From Thiohalocapsa sp963695445 (lineage in GTDB: Bacteria > Pseudomonadota > Gammaproteobacteria > Chromatiales > Chromatiaceae): a stretch of 64,000 nucleotides of DNA. Under the pieces are notes generated by a model, which was not told where the DNA came from, searched no databases, and saw nothing but the letters and a program-made list of their open reading frames with translations. The stretch lies in NCBI GenBank assembly GCA_963695445.1, contig CAVOGV010000029.1, positions 1 through 64,000 on the forward strand. Reading direction: 5' to 3'. Positions 48,823 through 56,976 of the stretch are shown piece after piece. Within the stretch, counting starts at the first letter, position 1; each line of letters opens with the position of its first letter. The position numbers were made by a program, and so were the translations under genes.

Positions 48823-50342
48823 ATGGCCGAAGCCACCACTGTATTCGAACTCATCTCGGCCGGCGCCGACGACGCCGAGGCGATCCTGGCGCCTGAGCGG
48901 CCGAGCCTGACCTTCGCTGGTCTGCGGGCGCAGGCGGAGCAGACGGTCGCGGCGTTGAACCAACGCGGTATCGGGCGCAACGATCGGGTCGCGATCGTCC
49001 TGCCCAACGGTGCCGAGATGGCAACCGCCTTCGTCAGCGTTGCCTGCGGAGCCACCACGGCACCGCTGAATCCGGCTTATCGGCTGGACGAGTTCGAGTT
49101 CTATCTGTCGGACCTGAACGCAAAGGCGCTGATCGTCGAGCAGGGCAGCGAGTCGCCGGCAGTCGCCGCCGCGGACAAGCTCGGCATCCCGATACTGCGC
49201 ATCGTCGCTGGCGAGGCGGCCGGCACCTTTACCTTCGAAGGCGCGCCCAGCGGCGACGCGGCGGCGAACGGCGGGCTCGCGCAACCGGACGACATCGCGC
49301 TGGTCCTGCACACGTCGGGCACCACGTCGCGGCCCAAGATCGTGCCGCTGACCCAGCGCAACCTGTGCGCGTCGGCGCGCAACATCAGCACGACACTGGC
49401 GCTGACGGCCGACGATCGCTGCATGAACGTGATGCCGCTGTTCCATATTCACGGTCTGATGGCGGCGATCATGTCGTCGCTGCGCGTCGGTGCCAGCGTG
49501 TTCTGTACGCCGGGCTTCAATGCGCTGAAGTTCTTTGCCTGGCTCGATGAGGCGAAGCCGACCTGGTACACGGCGGTGCCGACCATGCATCAGGCCATCC
49601 TGCCGCGCGCGGCCCGCAGCAAGGAGATCGTCGACGCGGCCAAGCTGCGCTTCATTCGCTCGTCGTCTTCGTCGCTGCCGCCGCAGGTGATGCAGGCGCT
49701 GGAGGAGACCTTCGGCGCGCCGGTGGTCGAGGCCTATGCCATGACCGAGGCCGCGCACCAGATGACGTCGAACCCGCTGCCGCCGCGCGCGCGCAAGCCC
49801 GGTACCGTTGGCATCGCCGCCGGTCCCGAGGTCGGCATCATGGATGCCGACGGCGCAGTTGCTGCCGCGCGGGTCGGTCGGCGAGATCGTGATCCGCGGC
49901 GAGAACGTGACGCCGGGCTATGAGAACAATCCCAAGGCCAACGCCGAGAATTTCACCAATGGCTGGTTCCGCACCGGCGATCAGGGCGTGCTGGACGACG
50001 AGGGCTATCTCGAGCATCACCGGCCGCCTGAAGGAGATCATCAATCGCGGCGGTGAGAAGATCTCGCCGCGCGAGGTGGACGACGTCATCATGGACCATC
50101 CCGCCGTGCAACAGGTGGTGACCTTTGCGATGCCGCACCCCAAGCTCGGCGAAGAGGTGGCGGCCGCGGTGGTGCTGCGGGAGGGTCAGGAAGCCAGCGA
50201 GCGTGACATCCGCGACTTCGCCGCCGGCCGCCTCGCGGACTTCAAGGTGCCGCGCAAGGTGTTATTCCTGGAAGAGATTCCAAAGGGACCCACCGGCAAG
50301 CTGCAGCGTATCGGTTTGGCAGAGAAGCTGGGGCTAGGCTGA
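48823..50342 (+). pseudogene. Acyl-CoA/oxalyl-CoA synthetase-like ligase with two one-base insertions
   Basis: An AMP-forming ligase of the ANL superfamily. The P-loop is LHTSGTTSRPKIVPLTQ, the SGTTSRPK form found in AAE3/Pcs60 oxalyl-CoA synthetases; EAYAMTEAAHQMTSNPLPP is the A5 region. The frame shifts after MDADG at 49855 (one extra G) into QLLPRGSVGEIVIRGENV and again near 50012 (one extra base after GYL) into SITGRLKEIINRGGEKISPR, the A8 hinge, and PKGPTGKLQRIGL, the A10 lysine. Restored length is about 505 residues. It is coupled to the next gene by TGATG. Oxalate is only one possible substrate. Confidence 0.88.
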
Positions 50343-51319
50343 TGCGTATCTGTATCTACGGTGCCGGCGCCATCGGCGGCTATCTGGGGGTCCAGCTCGC
50401 GCTCGCGGGGGAGGACGTGACGCTGATCGCGCGTGGGCCGCATCTCGAGGCAATGCAGGCCAACGGACTGAAGCTGCTGATCGACGGTGAGGAACGCATT
50501 GCGCACCCGCACTGCACCGATGATCCTTCCGCGGTCGGACCGCAGGACTATGTGATCGTGACGTTGAAGGCGCACTCGGTGCCGCGCGTGGTGGATGCCA
50601 TGCAACCGTTGCTCGGCCCGGAGACCGCGGTGGTGTCCGCGGTCAATGGCGTGCCCTGGTGGTACTTCTATCAATTAGACGGTCCGTGGCAGGATCGTCG
50701 CATCGAGAGCGTCGACCCCGGCGGCACGCAGTGGGATCGCATCGGCCCCGAGCGCGCCATCGGCTGCGTGGTCTATCCTGCCTGCGATGTTGCGGAGCCA
50801 GGCGTGATTCGGCATATCAGTGGCGATCGTTTCACCCTCGGCGAGCCGAGCGGCGAGAAGACCGAGCGGGTCATGCAACTCAGTAAGGCCATGGTCGAGG
50901 CGGGATTCAAGGCGCCGGTGCGGAACATCCGCGACGAGATCTGGGTCAAGCTGTGGGGGAATCTGTGCTTCAACCCGATCAGCGCGCTGACCCAGGCGAC
51001 GCTCGACGTGGTGGCCACCGAGCCCGGCACCCGATCCGTGGCCCGCGCGATGATGCTGGAGGCCCAGGCCATCGGCGAAAAGCTCGGCGTGCGCTTCAAG
51101 GTCGATGTGGAAAAGCGCATCGATGGCGCGGCCGCGGTTGGTGCGCATCGCACCTCGATGTTGCAGGACCTGGAGCTTGGCAGGCCCATGGAGATCGATG
51201 CCCTGGTGACCGCGGTGCAGGAGATGGGTCGCCTGGTCGAGGTTCCGACGCCGACCCTCGACGTGGTGCTGAGTCTCGTACAGCAGCGGGGCAGGGTCGC
51301 CGGTTGCTACGGAGGATGA
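50342..51319 (+). CDS. Ketopantoate reductase (PanE/ApbA)-like enzyme
   Basis: A 325-residue NADP-dependent reductase. The N-terminal Rossmann motif is RICIYGAGAIGGYLGVQLA, and GCVVYPACDVAEPGVIRH and WVKLWGNLCFNPISALTQ (with the catalytic Lys) are PanE-like signatures. The C-terminal helical domain follows. Its start overlaps the ligase stop. Because it sits in a transport and catabolism block, it more likely reduces or oxidises a 2-keto/2-hydroxy acid there than makes pantoate. Confidence 0.87.
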   Translation: MRICIYGAGAIGGYLGVQLALAGEDVTLIARGPHLEAMQANGLKLLIDGEERIAHPHCTDDPSAVGPQDYVIVTLKAHSVPRVVDAMQPLLGPETAVVSAVNGVPWWYFYQLDGPWQDRRIESVDPGGTQWDRIGPERAIGCVVYPACDVAEPGVIRHISGDRFTLGEPSGEKTERVMQLSKAMVEAGFKAPVRNIRDEIWVKLWGNLCFNPISALTQATLDVVATEPGTRSVARAMMLEAQAIGEKLGVRFKVDVEKRIDGAAAVGAHRTSMLQDLELGRPMEIDALVTAVQEMGRLVEVPTPTLDVVLSLVQQRGRVAGCYGG

Positions 51320-51402
51320 CACCCGATGATCGGCCCTGTCGGCCAGCATCGAATGCTGCTTCGGGACATTTCAGAAGCAGCATGGACATCACCGCGGACA
51401 GA

Positions 51403-51495
51403 TACAAACTCCGAAATGCGCGAAATACGCGAAAGTAAGTGGGATCTAAGCTGCATCTCTGGAACTCTCTCGCTTTTCGCGTGTTTGGTGGTTAA
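51403..51495. repeat. Second copy of the ACGCGAAA-type inverted repeat
   Basis: AACTCCGAAATGCGCGAAAT (from about 51408) and the facing TTTTCGCGTGTTTGGTGG (to about 51491) form an imperfect hairpin like that at 48610-48685. It lies between the PanE-like gene and the first universal stress protein gene; the 288-bp gap has no gene. Confidence 0.6.
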
Positions 51496-51607
51496 AAGAA
51501 GATCTACCGCTCGTTGTTGAATCGTCACTTAGGGATGCTGATTCCCCGGTCGGGCTTCCGCATCGCTTTATTTCGCCCAGACTCAGGGTCATCTAGGAGT
51601 AACGTCC

Positions 51608-52465
51608 ATGCCGGTCAAGGTCATCCTGTTGCCATTGTCGGAGGCCGACGAGCCCGGTCCGGTTCTTGAGACCGCGTTGGGCTTGGCGCAGCGCTTCCAG
51701 GCCCATCTCAGCGTGCTCTACGTTTTGCGCAACCCGCGAAACCTGCTGCCGTATGCGAGCCTTGGATTGACCAAGCACATGCGCGAGGCGGTGCTTGAGG
51801 CTGCTCAGCAGAACGCGGGGGCGCAGTCCACGCAGGCGCGGGAGTTGCTCGAGAAGTACAGCGCAGAAATCGGCATCCCGATCGTGCCGCGGCGCCCCGC
51901 GACCACGGGCGTTTCCGCCAGTTGGCAGGAATCCACTGGCCAGGAGGACACCATCTTGTCCTTGCGTGGGCGGTTGTCGGATTTGATCTTGCTGCCTGGA
52001 CCGATCCCGGTATCGCCACCGCCGGCCTTCGTGGAGGCCGCGCTCAAGTCGACGGGACGGCCTGTAATGATTGTGCCGCCGAAGCCGGCCGCTGTGATCG
52101 GCAGCCACATCGGCATCGGCTGGAATGGCAGCGCCGAGGCGGCGCGCGCCGTCGGCGCGGCCATGGCCTATCTGAAGACCGCGGAGTCCGTCACCATCTT
52201 TACATGCCGAAGCCATGACGACATGGACCTACCGCCTGACGAACTCGTGGACTATCTCGCTTGGCATGGCGTCGCGGCGGACGTCAAGATGGTCGGCCGC
52301 GAGCCCAGTGTCGGTGCCGCCTTGCTCAAGGCGTCCGGCGACATTGGTGTCAACTTGCTCGTGGTCGGTGGTTACAGTCGCAGCCGGCTGCGCGAATTGG
52401 TTTTGGGGGGCGTGACGGCGCATCTGCTCCACGCCGCCGAGATTCCCGTCTTCATGATGCACTAA
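51608..52465 (+). CDS. Universal stress protein, two Usp-like halves
   Basis: A 285-residue protein. The N-terminal half (VKVILLPLSEADEPGPVLE) is a degenerate Usp fold. The C-terminal half has HIGIGWNGSAEAARAVGAAM and INLLVVGGYSRSRLRELVLG, where the G-x2-G-x9-G(S/T) ATP-binding motif is only partial (GGYSRSRLRELVLGG). It probably binds a nucleotide or is a stress-response adaptor. AGGAG at about 51595 supports the start. A dispersed repeat overlaps its stop codon. Confidence 0.85.
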   Translation: MPVKVILLPLSEADEPGPVLETALGLAQRFQAHLSVLYVLRNPRNLLPYASLGLTKHMREAVLEAAQQNAGAQSTQARELLEKYSAEIGIPIVPRRPATTGVSASWQESTGQEDTILSLRGRLSDLILLPGPIPVSPPPAFVEAALKSTGRPVMIVPPKPAAVIGSHIGIGWNGSAEAARAVGAAMAYLKTAESVTIFTCRSHDDMDLPPDELVDYLAWHGVAADVKMVGREPSVGAALLKASGDIGVNLLVVGGYSRSRLRELVLGGVTAHLLHAAEIPVFMMH

Positions 52466-52585
52466 GGCGATTGCCGGAAAATCTCCTACCAGATGACGTC
52501 GGATTGAGGTTCGCCTTCAAGGAGCACCGGCAGGAGCATAGCCGGGCTATGTGACTGCCGGCGCGACACAGAAGGTGGGCGTCAA
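52462..52585 (+). repeat. Dispersed repeat, copy 1 (inverted partner at 58750-58874)
   Basis: Starts CTAAGGCGATTGCCGG, including the stop codon of the stress protein, and ends GGCGTCAAGA. It contains a 35-base hairpin at 52527-52561: CCGGCAG, CATAGCC, GGCTATG and CTGCCGG in stem order. The partner copy is nearly identical in reverse orientation 6.3 kb away. Confidence 0.85.
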
Positions 52586-52648
52586 GACAAGTTAGCTGGC
52601 GTGAGGTTTGACAGAAATCGCCTCCGGATATCCACCGAGTTTCAACCC

Positions 52649-54246
52649 ATGCGCGACTTTCAAACGCCCGGCCGCTCTGCCGTGTATGCCCAGAACGGCA
52701 TGGCCGCCACGTCGCACCCGCTTGCGACCAAGGTCGCCTTGGATACGTTGCAGCAGGGCGGGAATGCGGTGGATGCGGCGGTCGCTGCCGCACTGATGCT
52801 GCCGCTGTGCGAACCGAGCGCGACCGGCCTGTTCGGCGATGCCTTTGCGCTGATCAAGCCGGCTGGAGACGAGCGCATCATCGGTATCAACGGCTCGGGG
52901 CCGGCGCCGGCGGCTCTATCGGCGGCGGCGATGCGGGCCGATGGCCTGGCAACCGTGCCGACCAAGGATGCCCGCGCCGTGACGCTGCCGGGGGCGGTTG
53001 CCGCCTTCGAACGCATGCTGCAGGACCATGGCCTGCTCGGTTGGGCCGAGGTCGCGGCCCCGGCCATCCATTATGCCGACGCGGGCGTGCCGGTGGCGCC
53101 GCGGGTCGCCTTCGACTGGGCCGCCTTTGCGCCCGAACTGCGCGGCGCGGCACGGCGTCACTACCTGATCGACGACGCCGCCCCGCGGCCCGGACAACTG
53201 TTTCGTGCGCCGGGTCAGGCCGAGGTGTTACGCCGGATCAGCGCTGACGGTGCAGCCGGCTTCTACCAGGGCGAGGTCGCGGCGGACCTGATCGAATCGC
53301 TGCAGGCCCTCGGCGGCTGCCATAGCCTGGCGGACATGGCTGGCGTCAGCGCCGAATTGGTGCAGCCGATCTCGGCGGACTATCGTGGTCTGGAACTGGT
53401 CGAGTTGCCGCCGAACGGGCAGGGGATCACGGCGCTGCTCATGGCCAAGATCCTTGCGCACTTCGACCTTGCCGCGTTGGCGCCGTTCGGCGCGGAACGC
53501 GCTCATATCGAGGCCGAGGCGGCCAAGCTCGCCTACGATGCCCGCAATCGCTTCGTCGCCGACCCGCGGCACGTCCCCGACCCCGCCGGACATCCTGGCG
53601 CATCTGCTGCAGCGATCGGACAGCCGAGCCGCCCTCGCGGGCCTCATCGACCCCGATCGCGCCATGCCCGACCCGCAGCCGCTGACCGAAGCGGTGCACC
53701 GCGATACCGTGTATCTGACCGTCGTCGACCGCGAACGCTGCGCGGTGTCGCTGATCTTTTCGATCTTCCATGGCTTTGGCAGCGGGCTGGCCTCCGAGCG
53801 TTTCGGGCTGATCTTCCAGAACCGCGGCGCCGGCTTCTCGCTGGTTGAAGGCCATCCCAACGAGGCAGCAGGCGGCAAGCGCCCGTTGCACACGATCATT
53901 CCCGCCATGTTGCGACGCAACGGCCGCCTGCTGATGCCCTTCGGCGTCATGGGCGGCCCCTACCAGCCGACCGGTCATGTTCGCATCCTGACCAATCTGG
54001 TCGACTACGGCATGGACCTCCAGTCCGCCCTCGACGCACCGCGCAGCTTCGCCTGGACCGATGGCCTGGAGCTGGAAACCGGCTATTCACAGCGAAACGG
54101 CCGACCAACTCGCCGCGATGGGCCATCGCGTGCAGCGCTGCCAGTCCCCCCTCGGCGGCTCCCAGGCGATCTGGATCGACGCCGACGCCGGCGTGCTGAT
54201 CGGCGCGTCCGATCCGCGCAAGGACGGCTGCGCGCTGGGATACTAG
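52649..54246 (+). pseudogene. Gamma-glutamyltransferase family protein with two one-base insertions
   Basis: About 531 residues when restored. The N-terminus has AATSHPLATKVALDTLQQGG NAVDAAVAA-type GGT signature and GLFGDAFALI. The large-subunit frame shifts near 53585 (extra base after PDP) to ILAHLLQRSDSRAAL, and near 54089 (extra base after ETGY) to the final ETADQLAAMGHRVQRC and IGASDPRKDGCALGY. The small-subunit start, DTVYLTVVDRERCAVSLIFS, has the Thr nucleophile region of GGT-type Ntn hydrolases. The N-terminus lacks an obvious signal peptide, so it may be cytoplasmic, like some GGT-like acylases. Confidence 0.85.
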
Positions 54247-54257
54247 CCGCTCTGGGC

Positions 54258-54353
54258 GCGCTAAGCGACAACATGTTGCCGCTAACGGTGCCGGAGTTGT
54301 GCCAGCCTAGCTCCCTGGCCGTTCGCCGCTGGCAAACCGCTTTTTCCGAGCGC
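54258..54353. repeat. Direct repeat with CGACAACATGTTG core, copy 1
   Basis: Shares the sequence from GACAACATGTTG through GCTAACGGT, GCCAGCCTA and GTTCGCCGCTGGC to CCGAGCGC with 54683-54780, about 96 bases. It lies just after the GGT-like stop and brackets the 126-bp array from the left. Confidence 0.8.
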
Positions 54354-54364
54354 CCATGAGAACG

Positions 54365-54640
54365 AGCGGCGGATCAGCGCAGCCGAGTCATCCCAACACC
54401 GTCAATCCGGCAGCGGGCCGACTAGAAGTCGGTGCTCCCATGGAGCGCCGACCTCCGGTCGGCCAGGGCGCGCTAGCGCCCTTGAGGGCGTGCAGCGGAT
54501 CAGCGGCGCCGCGTCGCCCCAAAACCGTCAATCCGGCAGCGGGCCGACTGGAAGTCGGCGCTCCCATGGAGCGCCGACCTCTGGTCGGCTAGGGCGCGCT
54601 AGCGCCCTTTAGGACCCGCGGTGAAGCAGCGGCGTTGCGG
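54365..54640. repeat. Second array of the 126-bp palindromic unit
   Basis: A partial tail (54365-54406), a full copy (54407-54532) and a partial copy (54533-54640). Spacing between CCGGCAGCGGGCCG starts is 126 bases, the same period as the array at 30855-31107, with conserved GTCGG dyads and the GGGCGCGCTAGCGCCC dyad. No coding frame is supported. Confidence 0.9.
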
Positions 54641-54682
54641 CGAATCGAAGCTGCCTACGGCGGGAACGACTGGCCACTAAAG

Positions 54683-54780
54683 GCGTCCTAAACGACAACA
54701 TGTTGTCGCTAACGGTACCGGAGTGGCGCCAGCCTATCCTTCTGACTGTTCGCCGCTGGCGAACCACTTTCTCCGAGCGC
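54683..54780. repeat. Direct repeat with CGACAACATGTTGTCG core, copy 2
   Basis: Contains the perfect 16-base palindrome CGACAACATGTTGTCG, then CTAACGGTACCGGAGTGG and GTTCGCCGCTGGC. It is homologous to 54258-54353 in direct orientation. From 54781 to 55084 I see no gene; an 8-bp arm hairpin (CGCCAAAA / TTTTGGCG) lies around 54811-54845. Confidence 0.8.
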
Positions 54781-55084
54781 AGTCTCGGAAAAAGCCTTGA
54801 TTGCTTGAGCGCCAAAATGTTTACACATAAATCAAGTTTTTGGCGACAACACGCTTAGGCGCCAAAGGGCTTAGCGCCGAGGGCCTGGGGCCGAAATTGC
54901 ACAATGGTGCTGCACAGCGGCCCTCGGCCCCCTTGAAGGTTGGGTGGTTCAAGCTCAGCGGAACCACCAACATCGCAGGCATCGGCGGATTCGTCGCTGG
55001 GCTCCTTGATCGACCCTTCGAGGTTGCTCGGGATTCTTGAGAAGTGACACTTCCAAGGCTCCAAGCGATTGATCTATAAGCCCA

Positions 55085-55922
55085 TCAGCACCGCTTCGGC
55101 AGCAGTGGCGCAAGGTCCGCGGCAAGCGTGTCGAGGTCGTCGCGGTCCCAGCGTGGACGGGGTAGGTGGTTGGGCCAAGGCTCGCCGGGGGCGAAGCGAC
55201 CGGTGCGCACCAGCGCCGCGCGGATGCCGCAGCGGACGGCGCCGGCGATGTCTGTGTCGGGGCGGTCGCCGATCATGACGCAGCGCTCTGCCCCGAGCCC
55301 GAGCCGCAGCCCGAACCCAAGCCGTTCCAGCGGCCATCCGAAACAGTGCCGGCTCCGGCTTGCCGATGACGATCGGCTCGACTCCGCTGGCGAGCGCGAA
55401 CGGCGCGACCAACGCGCCACCGCCAGGCAACACCCGGTGCCGACCGTCGTGATGGTCGTCGACGCTCGTGTCGGGGTTGGTGACGACCAGCCGCGCGCCG
55501 CGTTTGACGATCAGGTCGATGCCGGTGGACAGGCTGTCGAAGTCGAGCCCCGGCCCTTCCCCGACGACCACGAAATCCGCTTGCTCGCGATCCTCGCGCC
55601 CACCGGCGGCGCGCAGTGCCCGATGCAAGCCGTCGGCGCCGACCGCAAAAAACCGAAATCCCGGCCTCTCAGCTGCGAGCCATGCGGCCGTGGCGGCGGC
55701 AGACGTCAAGATCTGTTCGGGCGCCGGACGGGGCAGGCCGATGGCCTCGAACCGCTCGGCAACCTGCTCCGGGGTGCGAATCGGGTTGTTGGTGACGAAC
55801 AGGTGCGGGACGTGCGCGATGCGGGTCAGAAAGTCCGCGGCACCGGGCAACGGCGTGTTGCCGTGGTAGAGCACGCCATCCATGTCCAACAAGAGGGCGT
55901 CGATTGGGGCTTCGGCATACAT
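55085..55922 (-). pseudogene. HAD-IIA (NagD-like) phosphatase with one-base insertion
   Basis: About 278 residues if restored. DALLLDMDGVLYHGNTPLPG is HAD motif 1 (Asp nucleophile), FVTNNPIRTPEQVAERF is motif 2 of the NagD type, and PEPALFRMA precedes motif 3. The frame breaks near 55331 after RMA (one extra base) and continues LERLGFGLRLGLGAERCVMI with GDRPDTDIAGAVRCG, motif 4, ending LLPKRC at 55085. Probably a sugar- or nucleotide-phosphate phosphatase. Confidence 0.88.
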
Positions 55923-56337
55923 GTTTCGATGTCGACAGGCGTCAGACGCTCAGGAATTGGGATTGGGTTTGGCGCCCGCGAAGTGACCAATCAATTCTGT
56001 ATAGCATCGACGACTTGTCCAAAACGCCCGTCCCCCTTTCTGCCTAGCTCGCCCGCGTGCTTCAGATAGCTAGTCAGGCCCATGCGCGCTTATTGGCCGC
56101 GCCGCTTGCTCGGAAATGCCTTCAGATATCCCTCGGTATGCGGCACAGGCCAACGCACAGTTGTCTCCTTGAAGCCCCATTTACGCGCACTATCAACAAA
56201 CTTGCCCTGGAGCGCCCAGCCGCGCCGCGCGGATCACCGCCAACGATTGTCTGCTCCGGGTTCATGTGCTAGCGTACACTATCCTGGATGGAAGGTGGGG
56301 TGATTTGAAACGATGAGGCGCCAAATTCGGATGTTAG
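55923..56337. other. Noncoding interval with a possible gene remnant
   Basis: No intact gene. A minus-strand fragment ending at 56090 reads WALQGKFVDSARKWGFKETT and stops at TAA, about 45 residues between stops; family not recognised. Confidence 0.3.
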
Positions 56338-56373
56338 ACAGATTCTACCCTATCCGAGACAGGTAGAATCTGT
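56338..56373. repeat. 12-bp perfect inverted repeat in AT-rich patch
   Basis: ACAGATTCTACC (56338-56349) and GGTAGAATCTGT (56362-56373) around a 12-base loop. Base composition changes sharply to AT-rich here. It may be a terminator-like hairpin, an operator or a mobile-element end. Confidence 0.7.
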
Positions 56374-56426
56374 ATAGCACACTCGATCGACATGCTGTCT
56401 AGTTAACCGTTGGGCAGTACAAATAG

Positions 56427-56591
56427 ATGGGTATCGTCACATACAACTCACCCAATAGCTTGAGGATTGGCTATGGTTTACCAGTAAAGGTAAATCTTAG
56501 CGTCGGGATAGAGAAGCCTCGATCATTTGAACGAGAGTATAAGAAAATATTGGCTATTTTGGATCATTATGATCCGCCAGATTTAAAATGA
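56427..56591 (+). CDS. Small ORF, 54 residues, AT-rich
   Basis: MGIVTYNSPNSLRIGYGLPV, then a basic middle and ILDHYDPPDLK at the end. Codon use (many A/T third positions, AAA, ATA, TTA) is unlike the GC-rich neighbours, suggesting foreign origin. No clear Shine-Dalgarno. It could be a small protein, the tail of a lost gene or a chance frame. Confidence 0.35.
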   Translation: MGIVTYNSPNSLRIGYGLPVKVNLSVGIEKPRSFEREYKKILAILDHYDPPDLK

Positions 56592-56976
56592 CAAAACCTA
56601 ACCCCGCTTCCGATCCTGCTTCCTGCCCGGCTTCCCGCCCGGACAGGAAAATGCATTGGCTCGCGGCCACCGGCACCGGATAGCGCAACCCGCTAACGCC
56701 GACGGCTTCGGTAAGGCCGAGAAGAATGCAGATTCGCCGCCAGGCTCTCAAGGACAACTAGCGCTGATCGGTCCAAAGCCACCTCCGCGGGAGAGCGCAA
56801 AACGCTGTAGCGCGGTTCCTCGGAGCATGCCTGCGACGACGATGCTTTACGTTATGCTAGGCGAGACGGCGCGATCGCGCGGGCCTGCCGCTGCGGTGGG
56901 CGTAGCATGCAGGCAATCGCTGAGCGTTGCGGCGTCACCCGCATGACGATCAGCCGGTCGAGTGAGTTCGCTAGAG

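Noticed and set aside
54356..54592. Plus-strand open frame in the 126-bp repeat array
   Set aside because: The frame exists only because the repeat period (126) is a multiple of three; the product is itself a tandem repeat without a Shine-Dalgarno.
56090..56236. Minus-strand coding fragment (WALQGKFVDSARKWGF)
   Set aside because: About 45 codons between stops, no start or family recognised; kept only as a possible remnant.
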